A DNA stretch of 64,000 nucleotides from Bradyrhizobium macuxiense (GCF_007993935.1 NZ_VITY01000001.1:310001-374000); one strand, 5' to 3'; positions 16,280 to 25,169 are shown, counted from the stretch's first letter. Numbers and translations: made by a program. Notes: generated by a model not told the origin, from the letters alone.

Positions 16280-16623
16280 TGTCTCCGCTCAAGCCGCAAG
16301 CCACGTATGACGACTTCGCCCACCTCGATATCCGGATCGGCAAGGTCGTCGAGGTGCAGCCGTTTCCGCGAGCCCGCAATCCCTCCTACAAGGTCGGCGT
16401 CGATGTCGGCGCCGGGCGGATCATGTGGTCGAGCGCGCAGATCACGAATTACGAGCCGGCGGCGCTGGTCGGGTCGCTGGTGGTGTGCATCTGCAATCTG
16501 GGTCCGAAGAACATCGCCGGTTTCACCTCGGAACTCTTGATCCTCGGCGCCAGGGACGCGGGCGGCCAGGTGATCGTGCTCGGCCCGCGCAGCGAGGTTG
16601 CGGTCGGCGAGCCGATCTTCTGA
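16279..16623 (+). CDS. csaA: CsaA-like tRNA-binding protein
   Basis: A 114-residue stand-alone EMAP-II/Trbp111-type OB-fold protein. CsaA of Bacillus is described as a secretion chaperone, and the fold binds tRNA elbows. Matching blocks are YDDFAHLDIRIGKVVEVQPFP, NPSYKVGVDVG, SSAQITNY, LVGSLVVCICNLGPKNIAGF and SELLILGA. The start overlaps the LysE stop codon. Compared with most family members it has Met-Trp in place of a basic pair before SSAQ. Role in this operon unknown. Confidence 0.9.
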   Translation: MSPLKPQATYDDFAHLDIRIGKVVEVQPFPRARNPSYKVGVDVGAGRIMWSSAQITNYEPAALVGSLVVCICNLGPKNIAGFTSELLILGARDAGGQVIVLGPRSEVAVGEPIF

Positions 16624-16764
16624 CGGCCCGCACTCATCACGGCCGCGTGATTCAAATTGTCTGAAATCCCCGTAGTTTACCGATGGGGGATGATCCGGAT
16701 TCTCGATGCCCGCGCGCGCTGCTATTCCATCGCGCGAGAATCGCTTCGGCATGGGAATCGCAAG

Positions 16765-16995
16765 ATGTCTGCAGTTTTCTTTCACTGCTCCGACGACAAG
16801 CACGTCATCCTGGATCGCATCGGCGTCGCCATGGACCTTTCGGAAGCAAGGGTGCATGCGGAGCAACTGGCGCGCAGCTTTGTCATGACACCGAGCGCGG
16901 AGGACTGGCGCAACTGGGCGGTCCACGTCACCGACGACATCGGGACCGAGATCTTCGAGCTGCCGTTCACCGCCGTCCTCGGCGAATTGCACTGA
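16765..16995 (+). CDS. DUF6894 family protein, copy 1
   Basis: A 76-residue protein of a family very common in Bradyrhizobium, with the order strand-FFHCSD, acidic-polar turn, LDRIGVAMDLSEARVHAEQLAR helix, W-x-V-x-VTDD and a closing EIFELPF strand. The function of the family is unknown. ATG 16765 fits the family start; a longer in-frame start at 16657 would add a low-complexity Arg-rich tail. It is followed nine bases later by a 57-codon gene and then a terminator. A second member is at 17502. Confidence 0.75.
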   Translation: MSAVFFHCSDDKHVILDRIGVAMDLSEARVHAEQLARSFVMTPSAEDWRNWAVHVTDDIGTEIFELPFTAVLGELH

Positions 16996-17004
16996 GGGCG
17001 TGCC

Positions 17005-17178
17005 ATGAATGCGATGGAACTCGCCCTGCAGCCCTTGCGCCGCCACCTCGCCCGCCTCGTTGCGCGCTGCGTCGCGCTGCTCGACGGCGTCGTCAACCCC
17101 TATCACCCCGAGCTGTATTACATGCGCGGGCCCGGCCCGAAATGCCGCGCCAGACGCCAGGCCGTACTGCGCGACTAG
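17005..17178 (+). CDS. 57-residue Arg-rich small protein
   Basis: A short frame between the DUF6894 gene and a terminator. The predicted protein starts MNAMELALQPLRRHLARLVARC, then VALLDGVVNPYHPELYYMRGPG, and ends in a basic stretch. It has an amphipathic first helix and no signal peptide. GAGGG lies six bases before the ATG. Position directly before a hairpin terminator supports it as the last gene of its transcript. I do not recognise it. Confidence 0.5.
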   Translation: MNAMELALQPLRRHLARLVARCVALLDGVVNPYHPELYYMRGPGPKCRARRQAVLRD

Positions 17179-17201
17179 CCGAGGGCGTCCGCAAACGAGA
17201 A

Positions 17202-17232
17202 AAGGCCGGCGGGCGTTACGCCACCGGCCTTC
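17202..17232 (+). terminator. Hairpin terminator
   Basis: Stem AAGGCCGG and GGCG pairing with CGCC and CCGGCCTT around a TTA loop, followed by TCTCCT. The U-run is weak but the stem is long. It closes the DUF6894/57-residue transcription unit. The rest of 17179-17501 shows nothing I recognise. Confidence 0.6.
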
Positions 17233-17501
17233 TCCTGCAGCTGCCGGTTCCCGGAGTCCGGTTCCGCCGCGATCCACTTGGTCTCAAGCTTGCGCCGACA
17301 GTTTTAATCAAATCTTAACGGCATGGCGGTGAGCTGGATCAGAGACTTCTTCGCCGTGCCGCGCGTGTCTGATCGTTCGTCGTGCCTGACGCGCTGCACA
17401 TCGTTTTTGTGCGGATCGCTCGACGATTGTGCGCCGTGCATCTTAGGGAACGCACGACTCAGTGTTACCCTGTGATGCAAACCGAAACGGAGAACTTCGG
17501 A

Positions 17502-17738
17502 ATGCCGTACTACACCTTCGATCTCGTGGTGGGGGACGAGTTCCGTAATCAAGGAACGATCATCCTCGAAGACATCAGCCTCGCCTCCGATCGCGCCGAT
17601 CAGCTCGCCAATGAGCTGTCGCAGGTCAAGCCGGAGCTCAAGGCGCGTGGTTGCGCCGTGCGCGTCACCGACATTGACCGGCGCGAACTCTACCGGACGC
17701 CGCTCGATCCCGTGCCGCGGTGGCGCAGGATCGGCTAG
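17502..17738 (+). CDS. DUF6894 family protein, copy 2
   Basis: A 78-residue relative of the protein at 16765: PYYTFDLVVGDEF, GTIILEDISLASDRADQLANEL, VRVTDIDRRELYRTPLDPVPR. The same strand-helix-strand layout is kept but pairwise identity is low, so these are old paralogues and not a recent duplication. ATG 17502 has GGAG eight bases upstream; two in-frame upstream starts are less convincing. Function unknown. Confidence 0.7.
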   Translation: MPYYTFDLVVGDEFRNQGTIILEDISLASDRADQLANELSQVKPELKARGCAVRVTDIDRRELYRTPLDPVPRWRRIG

Positions 17739-17813
17739 CGCCGGCAGGCCTCAGGTTCTGACGATCGCGCTTGTTGCCGCGCGCTCCTGGTTTTTGCTGC
17801 GCGCGGCGACCGG

Positions 17814-18335
17814 TCACTTCTTCAGGTTCAAGCGGCCGATGAAGTCGCGCTTGCCGAGCGGCGCGCCCTTGTGGCGGAGGATGTCGTAGGCCGTTGTCGA
17901 ATGAAAGAAGAAGTTCGGCAGCGAGAACGACATCAGGAATCCTTCGGCCGTGAACGGCATCGACCGATCCCCGACCTTGAACGTCACTTCGCGCCCGAGC
18001 AGCGCGTTGACCGCATCCGGCGTCAGGGCCGACAATTCGCTGTGCGCGTCCTTCACCAGCGCCTGCAGTGCGGCATAATCCAGATCGGGCTTGCCGGACG
18101 GCGGCACGAACACGCCGTTCTTCGCCGCCTCCATCGCGCCGCGGGAGTGATGCGCGAGCGAGACCACCTGAAAGCGGAACGGCAGCATGTCAGGAAACAA
18201 CCGGGTCTCGACGATGTCGGCCGGATCGATGCCGTTGTCCTTGAAATGCGCGAGGCTCTTCTCGAGAAAACCGGAGGCGGAGCCCAGGATCTGCAGATAG
18301 TTGGCGACGGTCGCGTCATAGAGTGAAAAGGTCAT
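17814..18335 (-). CDS. DUF1993 family protein
   Basis: A 173-residue helical protein of the DUF1993 family, part of the DinB-like four-helix bundle group. Diagnostic blocks are SLYDATVANYLQILGSASGFLEKSL at the start, ETRLFPDMLPFRFQVVSLAHHSRGAM, and SLPNFFFHSTTAYDILRHKGAPLGKRDFIG at the end. The His residues in LAHHS and FFHSTTAY sit where metal ligands occur in DinB folds. GGGGGAA precedes the ATG. Function unproven. Confidence 0.85.
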   Translation of the reverse strand: MTFSLYDATVANYLQILGSASGFLEKSLAHFKDNGIDPADIVETRLFPDMLPFRFQVVSLAHHSRGAMEAAKNGVFVPPSGKPDLDYAALQALVKDAHSELSALTPDAVNALLGREVTFKVGDRSMPFTAEGFLMSFSLPNFFFHSTTAYDILRHKGAPLGKRDFIGRLNLKK

Positions 18336-18483
18336 GGCGAATTCCCCCAGATAGAATTTGTCGGCTGCTTGCCCGAACAGAGTTCCCGGAATTTCCGGCC
18401 AAGGCAAGCGGCTCTGGGGGGTTCGCCAATCGAACGATCCGGCGTGCCGCGCCGGATCACTCGACCATCGTAGCTACCGGCGG

Positions 18484-18669
18484 TCAGCTCTGATGCGGTC
18501 CGCGCATCATCTTCAGGGCGTCCTCGATATGGCGCCAGTCGCGGGCGTCTTCGGTCTCGCCTTTGCGCTCGCAGGCCACCGCGTTCTGCGCCGCCTGCGC
18601 AATCGCCTCCGGGCCGTGCTTCAGCAGCATCTGCCGCGCGATGGTGTGGATTTGCATCTCGCCTATCAT
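18484..18669 (-). CDS. Small conserved protein MIGEMQIH
   Basis: A 61-residue soluble protein: a helix starting GEMQIHTIARQMLLKHGPEAIAQAAQ, a short charged region, then WRHIEDALKMMRG. It resembles many short proteins I associate with Bradyrhizobium genomes that share this layout, but no function is known. GGAGGAGAG lies just before the ATG. Longer in-frame extensions upstream overlap the divergent methyltransferase gene and are not supported. Confidence 0.7.
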   Translation of the reverse strand: MIGEMQIHTIARQMLLKHGPEAIAQAAQNAVACERKGETEDARDWRHIEDALKMMRGPHQS

Positions 18670-18846
18670 GGCGCTCTCCTCCGCTGTCGACCGCCGCCGG
18701 ACGGGCGAATGCGCTTCCCGCGGCGCTGACATCAGAAACCACCGAATGCCGCGTCTGGTTCCCATGCGCGATACAATCTGCAGTTCCCACGCGCCGCGGC
18801 GGCGGTTACACAGACGAACTCCATCCCTTTCCCGAGTTGCCGTGCT

Positions 18847-19575
18847 ATGGCGCAGAACATCTATGACGATCCCGGCTTCTTCGCCGGCTATAGCCAGCTC
18901 CCGCGGCAGGTCCGCGGGCTGCTCGGCGCGCCCGAATGGCCCGCGATCCGCGCCATGCTGCCGGATGTCGCGGGCAAGCGCGTGGTCGATCTCGGCTGCG
19001 GCTTCGGCTGGGTGGCGCGCTGGATGCGCGAGCAAGGCGCCTCCGACGTGCTCGGCGTCGACCTGTCGCAGACGATGATCGCCCGCGCCAGCGCCATGAC
19101 GCAGGATCCGGCCATCACTTACGAGATCGCCGACCTCGAAACGCTGGAGCTGCCGAAGGCCACGTTCGACCTCGCCTACAGCGCTCTCACCTTCCATTAC
19201 ATCAGGGACTTCGATCGGCTGGCGCGGATGCTGTATCGCACACTCGTCGCGGACGGACATCTGGTCTTCACCATCGAACATCCGATCTACATGGCAGCCA
19301 CCCGTCCTGACTGGAGCCAGGATCAGGACGGCCGCAAGACCTGGCCGGTCAACCGCTACTTCATCGAGGGCGAACGCCGGACCGATTGGTATGTGAAGGG
19401 CGTGCTGAAATATCACCGCACCATCGGCACCACGCTCAACGCGCTGATCGGCGCTGGCTTCACGCTGCGCCGTGTCGAGGAATTCTCCCCGACACGGGAG
19501 CAGATCAAGGCCATGCCTGAACTCGCCGACGAGCTCGAGCGGCCGATGATGCTGCTGGTGTCAGCGCAGCGCTAA
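18847..19575 (+). CDS. Class I SAM-dependent methyltransferase
   Basis: A 242-residue methyltransferase. Motif I is VVDLGCGFGW (residues about 47-56), followed by the acidic GVDLSQTMI; motif II/III regions are ADLETLELP and FDLAYSALTFHYI. C-terminal blocks HLVFTIEHPIYMA and FTLRRVEEFSP are typical of the UbiE/BioC-like small-molecule group. Substrate unknown. Its TAA stop overlaps the repeat that begins at 19574. The upstream region has no clear ribosome-binding site. Confidence 0.88.
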   Translation: MAQNIYDDPGFFAGYSQLPRQVRGLLGAPEWPAIRAMLPDVAGKRVVDLGCGFGWVARWMREQGASDVLGVDLSQTMIARASAMTQDPAITYEIADLETLELPKATFDLAYSALTFHYIRDFDRLARMLYRTLVADGHLVFTIEHPIYMAATRPDWSQDQDGRKTWPVNRYFIEGERRTDWYVKGVLKYHRTIGTTLNALIGAGFTLRRVEEFSPTREQIKAMPELADELERPMMLLVSAQR

Positions 19576-19650
19576 AGCATGATCTGGAAGAGTGCGAAGC
19601 GGTTTTCCCTCGCGACAAACGCAACGCGCTTGCGCGGAGATCACGCTCAA
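19574..19650. repeat. GCATGATC-type palindromic repeat, variant
   Basis: Starts AAAGCATGATCTGGAAGAG, then TGCGAAGCGGTTTTCCCTC, and ends GGAGATCACGCTC. It is the long variant of the Rhizobiales element seen complete at 46009-46058. It overlaps the stop codon of the methyltransferase gene. Confidence 0.65.
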
Positions 19651-19683
19651 CCAAGGAGCCGAAGCACGCATAGCGCTTTAGCG

Positions 19684-19890
19684 TCAGGCCGCGAGCAGCT
19701 TGTCGAATTCCTCGGGCGGGTATGATTTTCCGTCCTTGTCGGTGATCACCACCTGCCATCCCTCGCTGGCCCAGACCCTGGCCTTGGCGATGATGATGAA
19801 GGTGCTTTCCCGCTCAATCCTGACCGTTTCGTTCTCGCGTTCTGCGATCATCTTGTAGGTCAACGCTTGTCCCTCGCCGACATAGTCCAT
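19684..19890 (-). CDS. Small conserved hypothetical protein
   Basis: A 68-residue soluble protein, MDYVGEGQALTYKMIAE..., with three predicted strands (KMIAERENETVRIE, STFIIIAKARVWAS, WQVVITDKDGKSY) and a short C-terminal helix EEFDKLLAA. The ribosome-binding site is weak. Coding-like amino-acid composition and the regular strand pattern support it, but I cannot name a family. Confidence 0.55.
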   Translation of the reverse strand: MDYVGEGQALTYKMIAERENETVRIERESTFIIIAKARVWASEGWQVVITDKDGKSYPPEEFDKLLAA

Positions 19891-19994
19891 CCGGCGCTGT
19901 GTTGGCAGCGGCTTTGGGCTGCATTTCGCTGGGAGTGTGACAATTTGGTGGAAGCCCGCAGCAAGATGCGGCAGAGCGCAATTTGTGGGCGCGG

Positions 19995-21563
19995 CTACGC
20001 CAGCTTGCCCATCAAGGTCGGCATATCCAGCGCCGACGAGTTGACATTGACGCTGCGCGCGAATCGCATCTGCGGTCCCTCGAAGGTGCAGGTCACGGTG
20101 TCGCGGAACGCCGATTCCACGAAGGTCCAGGTCATCACGAAGGTGCGCAGGTCGCGCCAGGTGCCGCTCGCGACCACGCGCATCACATCGGGCTGGTACT
20201 CGTGATGCAGCTTGTTGCCGGTCATCGTCGTGGTGCCTTCGCGCGGCGCGTCGAGACCGACCTCGACCTTGTGCGTGCCTCTGCCATCCTCGAGCGTGAA
20301 GGTGCAGGTCTTGTCGGCGAAGCTGAGATTGACCGATTTGATCGCGTCGGCATTGTCAGGCATCTGCCAGGTCTTGCCGGAAATCTGCGCCACGACCGGC
20401 GATGATGCCGGGACCAGTGGCGGCAGCAGCTGCAAGGCTGCGGTGCGCGCCGTCAGCTTCTCGGCATCGGCATCGTTCTTCGCCGCGGTGGCAGCGAACA
20501 TTGCCGGGAAATGCCGGAACACCAGCTTGTTGAATCCACTGCGTTGCGGAATGCCGGCGGTGATCGCAAGGACCGCATTGTGCTTGGGGAAGACGAAGCT
20601 GAGCTGGTCGAACAGGCCGTCGGCGTAGAACGTCTCGGGCCCGATCCACCATTGATAGCCGTAGGTGTCCTTGACATGCGGCTGCTGCACCGCCGCCACC
20701 CAGTCGGCGGGCAGCACCTGTTTGCCGTTCCACATGCCGTTCTGCGCGTACAGAATGCCGAGCTTGAGGCAATCGACGGTCTTCCAGCTCAGGCCGTTGG
20801 CGCCGGGCGAGATGCCCTCCGGCCCGACCGGCCATTCATAGCCGGAGATTCCGAGAGGATCGAAAAATCGTGGCTTGAGATAGTCGGCCACGGTCTCGCC
20901 GGTCGCCTTGGTGACGATCGCGGACAACAGGTAGGTCGCAGCCGAGGTGTAGACCCATTTGGTGCCGGGCTGGTAGACGACCGGGATCTTGAAGAACTCG
21001 GCGACCCAGCTGGTCTTAATCGGCCGCCACGCCGAGCCCGAGGTCATCGAGGCGTGGCCGGTGCGCATGGTCAGGAGGTCTTCCACCGTCATCGCCGCGA
21101 GCTTGTCGTCGACGACCGGCGGCAGCTTGTCCTTGAAGAACGAGATCGCCTTGTCCTGCAGACCGAAGCGCTTGTCGGCCATGGCGAGCCCGACCGCGCT
21201 GACGGTGACGCTCTTGGTCAGCGAATGCATCATGTGGTTGCGATCGGCGCGATACGGCGACCACCAGCCCTCGGCGACAACCTGGCCGTTGCGCCACAGC
21301 ATGAAGCTGTGCAGCTCGTAACCCTGGCGATCGACCTCGTCGAGAAAATCGAGGATCGCGGATGGCGCGATGCCCTGCTCCTCCGGCCGGCTGCGCGACA
21401 GCCCATCGGCAAAGCTGGTTTCTGCCTGCGCCGTCGTCACTGTGCCAATGCGTCCGTCAGGCGCAAGCAGCACGGCGGCGCCACCCATGAAAAGCTGCAA
21501 TGCTCCACGCCGTGACGGCCGGCCCGATGCGACGCCGTCCGTTTCTTGATTGTTGTTGGGCAT
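19995..21563 (-). CDS. Tat-exported serine beta-lactamase-fold hydrolase
   Basis: A 522-residue class C beta-lactamase/esterase-type serine hydrolase. A twin-arginine signal SRRGALQLF is at residues 17-25. The active site has S114 and K117 in SLTK, a Tyr in VYTSAATYLL, and a C-terminal half likely to be a lipocalin-like or beta-sandwich domain (from about 400). EEQGIAPSAILDFLDEVD is typical of the family's start. It acts in the periplasm; the substrate could be a peptide, ester or lactam. ATG 21561-21563 begins the Tat signal. The rlpA terminator lies 80 bp upstream. Confidence 0.85.
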   Translation of the reverse strand: MPNNNQETDGVASGRPSRRGALQLFMGGAAVLLAPDGRIGTVTTAQAETSFADGLSRSRPEEQGIAPSAILDFLDEVDRQGYELHSFMLWRNGQVVAEGWWSPYRADRNHMMHSLTKSVTVSAVGLAMADKRFGLQDKAISFFKDKLPPVVDDKLAAMTVEDLLTMRTGHASMTSGSAWRPIKTSWVAEFFKIPVVYQPGTKWVYTSAATYLLSAIVTKATGETVADYLKPRFFDPLGISGYEWPVGPEGISPGANGLSWKTVDCLKLGILYAQNGMWNGKQVLPADWVAAVQQPHVKDTYGYQWWIGPETFYADGLFDQLSFVFPKHNAVLAITAGIPQRSGFNKLVFRHFPAMFAATAAKNDADAEKLTARTAALQLLPPLVPASSPVVAQISGKTWQMPDNADAIKSVNLSFADKTCTFTLEDGRGTHKVEVGLDAPREGTTTMTGNKLHHEYQPDVMRVVASGTWRDLRTFVMTWTFVESAFRDTVTCTFEGPQMRFARSVNVNSSALDMPTLMGKLA

Positions 21564-21642
21564 GGGCCGTCCTCCGGAAGCAGCACGGAGGTTATGGCTC
21601 CGGCCCGCCCTGTCAACGGATCGGGCACGCATGGCCGCAAGC

Positions 21643-21677
21643 AAAAAAAACCGCCTTGGCGGGACACTCCAAGGCGG
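21643..21677 (-). terminator. rlpA terminator
   Basis: On the minus strand CCGCCTTGG, a 9-nt loop, CCAAGGCGG, then eight T residues. It is a strong rho-independent terminator for rlpA, which ends 177 bp upstream. Confidence 0.85.
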
Positions 21678-21853
21678 GGAAAGGATCGTTGGGTAGAAAT
21701 CCACGCACCTGGAAAATGCCAGCGCGGGGAAGTAGCGGCACCAATTCTATTGGGCTGGGTGGTTCGGACAACAGGATTAAAGCGCGCGCAACGCCGGGAG
21801 TTTTTCCCGATCCGGCCGACGAAAAATCCCGAACGCTGGCTGTGCAGCGCGGC

Positions 21854-22432
21854 TCACTGCACCACGTCGAGCCTGACATTGGCGACGCCCTTGCCGATCA
21901 TGCCGAGCGACTGCGCCGCGGAATACGAGACGTCGACGATACGCCCGGGGACGTAGGGCCCGCGGTCATTGACGCGCACGGTCACCGAGCGGCCGGTCTT
22001 GACGTCGGTGACGCGCAGCTTGGTGCCGAAGGGCAACGTCGGATGCGCGGCAGTCAGTTCGTGCGCGTTGAACTTCTCGCCGCTCGCGGTCTCCTGCTCG
22101 TCGCTGTAGAAGCTCGCAACGCCCTGCGACGCGACCTTGCTGTCGGCGGTCTTGCGCGCGGCGTAGGGCGCATGCCGGTGCGCGGTTGCGACATGTGTGC
22201 GGGTCGCCGATGACGCCCGCGTCGGCTCCGCCGACGCCGGCCGGCTCGCGAGCGCCTGCGAGCGCTGGCTGACGACCGAGGACTGTGCACAGGCCGCAAG
22301 CGACGCTGCGCCGATCACCACCGCAAACAGCCGCAGCGGCTTTCGCGCTTGAGCCACCACAGCGGCGGGCACGGCACCGCGCGCACGGCCGATAACGTCG
22401 ACGTACGAAATGACTGCATCGTCGCGTGACAT
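21854..22432 (-). CDS. rlpA: Septal-ring lytic transglycosylase RlpA
   Basis: A 192-residue lipoprotein: lipobox LAAC with C48, a Ser/Thr/Ala-rich linker to about residue 100, then a double-psi beta-barrel domain. GVASFYSDEQETASGEKF, HPTLPFGTKLRVTD, VNDRGPYVPGRIVDVS and AAQSLGMIGKG are diagnostic; the Asp residues of VNDRG and IVDVS are the family's catalytic candidates. RlpA cleaves naked glycan strands at the septum or binds them. ATG 22432 was chosen because longer upstream frames are low-complexity. The SPOR domain found in enteric RlpA is absent, as usual in alphaproteobacteria. Confidence 0.88.
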   Translation of the reverse strand: MSRDDAVISYVDVIGRARGAVPAAVVAQARKPLRLFAVVIGAASLAACAQSSVVSQRSQALASRPASAEPTRASSATRTHVATAHRHAPYAARKTADSKVASQGVASFYSDEQETASGEKFNAHELTAAHPTLPFGTKLRVTDVKTGRSVTVRVNDRGPYVPGRIVDVSYSAAQSLGMIGKGVANVRLDVVQ

Positions 22433-22813
22433 GTTGCATCCCCAACTCGCGCCCCAGCCCAAGCCGAAAATCCAACACCCGCCTAATGAGCCGAATCCAA
22501 TCGGGGCAGAACGGTGGCGGACCGCAGTCAGACCCACCGCACACTGCGCGATTTCCCCTCGGGTGTGGTGGATGTGCCACACAACCCAGGAGATTCCCCC
22601 GGAAATGCAGCCCTGGAGCTCCCTGCCCGCGCGTGGCTTCCCGCAGCCTCGGCAGCCCGCTCCGGTTCCCGAAACTCCCCAACCTCTCCACCCTCTCGCC
22701 TTGCTTTGGTCAAACCCGGCTGGAGTTGTGGGGACAGGGCCAGGGGTCGATACAGAGCGAAATTTGCCGGCCGCCCATTTGCGGTTTGACCTTGGACTGA
22801 AACGGGGACCGCC
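22433..22813. other. Divergent intergenic region
   Basis: About 380 bp between rlpA and a plus-strand membrane-protein gene. It is C-rich on the plus strand with no repeats of the families found elsewhere, and no frame in it looks coding. It presumably holds both promoters; I see no convincing -35/-10 pair. Confidence 0.5.
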
Positions 22814-23896
22814 ATGCAATCCACACTGAAAGACGCTGATCCGCACGATATTTTCGCGATCGAACCCAGCTTCGCTCCGGCCCGCCCGGACAATGCCGCT
22901 GCACCTGCACCTGCCGGCAAGGCAGCGCCGGGGCAGCGCGAGCCCTATTTCGGGCCGAGTCTCGCGCCCGCGTCCACGCCATCGATCGCATACGCAGCGG
23001 CGGCCGCCTCTGTGCCGCCGGCAGCGCCGATCCCGGTGACGCCGGTGCCGCCGGCCGCGCCGGAATATAGCGCCGCAAGCCATGACGGCAGGCTGGACGA
23101 CATCCGGCTGGAGCGCGCACCGCGCCCCACCAACAAATGGGCGATCCGCGCCTTCTGGTTCGTGTTCGCGATCGCCGGCGCGATGGGCACCGCGGCGTGG
23201 CAGCACTACGGCCATCGCGTCAAACAGCTGGCGGCCGAGTACGTGCCGCAGGTCGAGGCCCTGACATCGCTGCTGCCAGGCAAATCGACCGCCGCTCCCG
23301 ACCAGGCCAGTCCGCCGGCCGCGCAGGCGGCAACCGCCGAGCAGCCCGCTGAGGCCGCTCCGGCCGCTACGCCACAGGACGTCGCCACCTCCGCGCCAGC
23401 CGCAGCGCCGGCCGCCGCGGCGGCGGCGGTCGCACCCGCTGCGCCGGCCGCGCCAGCCGCAGCCGCAGCCGCACCTGACCAGACGCAGTTGCTGCAGTCG
23501 ATGGCGCGCGATCTCGCGTCGATGGGACAGCAGATCGAGCAGCTCAAGACCAGCATCGATCAGCTCAAGGCCAGCCAGGATCAGCTGGCGCAGCGTGTTG
23601 CACGGACGACCGAGACCAGGGCCGTCGAACCACGGCCGGTCGCGCCGCGCCCGCGCGCCGCGGTCACGCCCCAGGCAGTGCCGCATGCGGCCGTTGCTCC
23701 CCCGCCGATCCGTCGGCCGGCGCAGGCCTATATCCCGCCGCCGCCTCCGTCGGCATCAGCAGCACCGCTGCCGCCCCCCGTGGCAGCCGCGCCGCAGGCT
23801 GTCGCACCGCGGCCGGTGCAACCGCAGCAACAGTCGAATATCGTCGATGCTGATGATGGCGGCCCCGTGGTTCGGCCGCCAATGCCGCTGCGCTGA
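22814..23896 (+). CDS. Single-pass membrane protein, Ala/Pro-rich
   Basis: A 360-residue protein in clear segments: a Pro/Ala-rich cytoplasmic N-terminus (1-105), one transmembrane helix (about 110-128, IRAFWFVFAIAGAMGTAAW), a long Ala/Pro linker (155-230), a coiled coil with two repeats of QIEQLKTSIDQLK type (about 232-270), and a Pro-rich tail with an IPPPPPS run. The layout suggests an envelope-spanning structural or adaptor protein. Tandem alanine codons make it prone to slippage. I know no function. A hairpin terminator follows. Confidence 0.75.
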   Translation: MQSTLKDADPHDIFAIEPSFAPARPDNAAAPAPAGKAAPGQREPYFGPSLAPASTPSIAYAAAAASVPPAAPIPVTPVPPAAPEYSAASHDGRLDDIRLERAPRPTNKWAIRAFWFVFAIAGAMGTAAWQHYGHRVKQLAAEYVPQVEALTSLLPGKSTAAPDQASPPAAQAATAEQPAEAAPAATPQDVATSAPAAAPAAAAAAVAPAAPAAPAAAAAAPDQTQLLQSMARDLASMGQQIEQLKTSIDQLKASQDQLAQRVARTTETRAVEPRPVAPRPRAAVTPQAVPHAAVAPPPIRRPAQAYIPPPPPSASAAPLPPPVAAAPQAVAPRPVQPQQQSNIVDADDGGPVVRPPMPLR

Positions 23897-23913
23897 CGGC
23901 TAACCAACGACAA

Positions 23914-23950
23914 AAAAGCGGCCGCTCGCGATGACGCGACCGGCCGCTTT
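23914..23950. terminator. Bidirectional terminator
   Basis: AAAGCGGCCG, then CTCGCG and CGCGA closing around ATGA, then CGGCCGCTTT. It has an A-run on the left and T-rich sequence on the right, so it can serve both the plus-strand membrane protein gene and the convergent L,D-transpeptidase gene. Confidence 0.85.
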
Positions 23951-23966
23951 GCATTTTGAGCGCGAA

Positions 23967-24596
23967 TTACGCGCTCTGTCCCGGCGGCAGCACGACCACG
24001 GTCGCGCCCGGCTTGACGTGCTGATAGAGATCGATGACGTCGGCATTGTTCATGCGAATGCAGCCCGACGAGATCGCCTGCCCGATATATTCGGGCTGGT
24101 TGGTGCCGTGGATGCGGTACAGCGTGTCCTTGTTGCCCTGGTAGAGGTAGATGCCCCGGGCACCCAGCGGATTGGCCGGTCCACCGGCGACCCGCTTCGG
24201 ATATGGTCCGAGCCGCTCCTGGATATCCTGGGTCGGAACCCAATCGGGCCACTCGGCCAGACGGCCGACCGTGGCCACCCCGGAGAACGCCATCGCCTCC
24301 TCGCCGACGGCGACGCCGTAGCGGATCGCCTTGCCGCCGGGCAGCACGTAATAGAGGTAGCGCGCGTCGGTATCGACCAGGATCGACCCCGGCTGTTCCT
24401 TCCGCGTGTAAGTGACAATGTGGCGCTGGAACTGATCCGGGATCTTGGCGTCCGCATAGGGCGGATGCGCCAGCAATTGCCGATCACGCGGCGTCATCGC
24501 AGCATCCGTCACCGGCGACAGCGTCGCCTGCATGCAGCCGCCAAGTGCAAGCGAACCCACCAGCACCGCAGCAAGCCCCAACTTCGACACGATCAT
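23967..24596 (-). CDS. L,D-transpeptidase lipoprotein (YkuD domain)
   Basis: A 209-residue lipoprotein: lipobox LGGC with C21, then a YkuD domain with catalytic H163 (IHGTNQPEYIG) and nucleophile C179 in ISSGCIRM. SILVDTDARYLYYVLPGGKAIRY is the family's first strand pair. Such enzymes make 3-3 cross-links in peptidoglycan or attach Braun-type proteins; in Rhizobiales they are numerous and support polar growth. ATG 24596 directly follows GGGGAGA. Longer frames upstream lack features. Confidence 0.9.
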   Translation of the reverse strand: MIVSKLGLAAVLVGSLALGGCMQATLSPVTDAAMTPRDRQLLAHPPYADAKIPDQFQRHIVTYTRKEQPGSILVDTDARYLYYVLPGGKAIRYGVAVGEEAMAFSGVATVGRLAEWPDWVPTQDIQERLGPYPKRVAGGPANPLGARGIYLYQGNKDTLYRIHGTNQPEYIGQAISSGCIRMNNADVIDLYQHVKPGATVVVLPPGQSA

Positions 24597-24772
24597 TCTC
24601 CCCTGCGTCAACTTGTGGCACTTGCTGCCGAAATCGTGCTGAAATCGTGGCAGCCCCGATTGGAACACGGCTGTTTGATCGGTTCCCTCGGGAAGTGTGT
24701 CCTTACGGTTGCAGTCGGTTCCCGCGGACGCTAGCCTTGCGGCAAAATGTCTAAAACCTCGGGAGGAATTCG

Positions 24773-25156
24773 ATGCGTTACGCTCTGCTGATCGGCGGCC
24801 TGATTGTCGCGGCAACACCGGCCCACGCCGCCGATCCGCGCGCGGCCTATGTCACGATGGTGCTGCAGGCCTTTGCCGCCAAGGTCGAGTGCCCCGGCAC
24901 CGATCTGGTCTATCAGGACCTCGTGCAGCGGGCGCAGGACATGCACCTGCCCGACGGCACCACCGAACAGGTGCGCAAGGCGATCGCCTACATGCACACC
25001 GGCGGCAAGATGGGCGAGAAGCAGGCCGACGATCTGATGACCGAAGTCGCGATCGCAACCCAGACCACCGACCTCGATCAGCGCCGTGCCGGCAGCATGA
25101 CGACCTGGTGCCAGGACCAGAAGTCGCGGCTCGCGGGCTACATCAGGACCAAGTAA
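24773..25156 (+). CDS. Small exported helical protein
   Basis: A 127-residue protein with a signal peptide (1-19, AHA) and a mature chain of probable helices. Two cysteines, in KVECPGTD and TTWCQDQ, could form a disulfide. GGGAGGAATTCG lies before the ATG. I do not recognise a family; it stands alone. Confidence 0.65.
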   Translation: MRYALLIGGLIVAATPAHAADPRAAYVTMVLQAFAAKVECPGTDLVYQDLVQRAQDMHLPDGTTEQVRKAIAYMHTGGKMGEKQADDLMTEVAIATQTTDLDQRRAGSMTTWCQDQKSRLAGYIRTK

Positions 25157-25169
25157 TCAACTTCAGTTC

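Noticed and set aside
22433..23686. Extension of the rlpA frame upstream to 610 codons
   Set aside because: The added part is low-complexity Gly/Arg/Cys sequence lying opposite the Ala/Pro-rich gene; the RlpA signal peptide starts near 22432.
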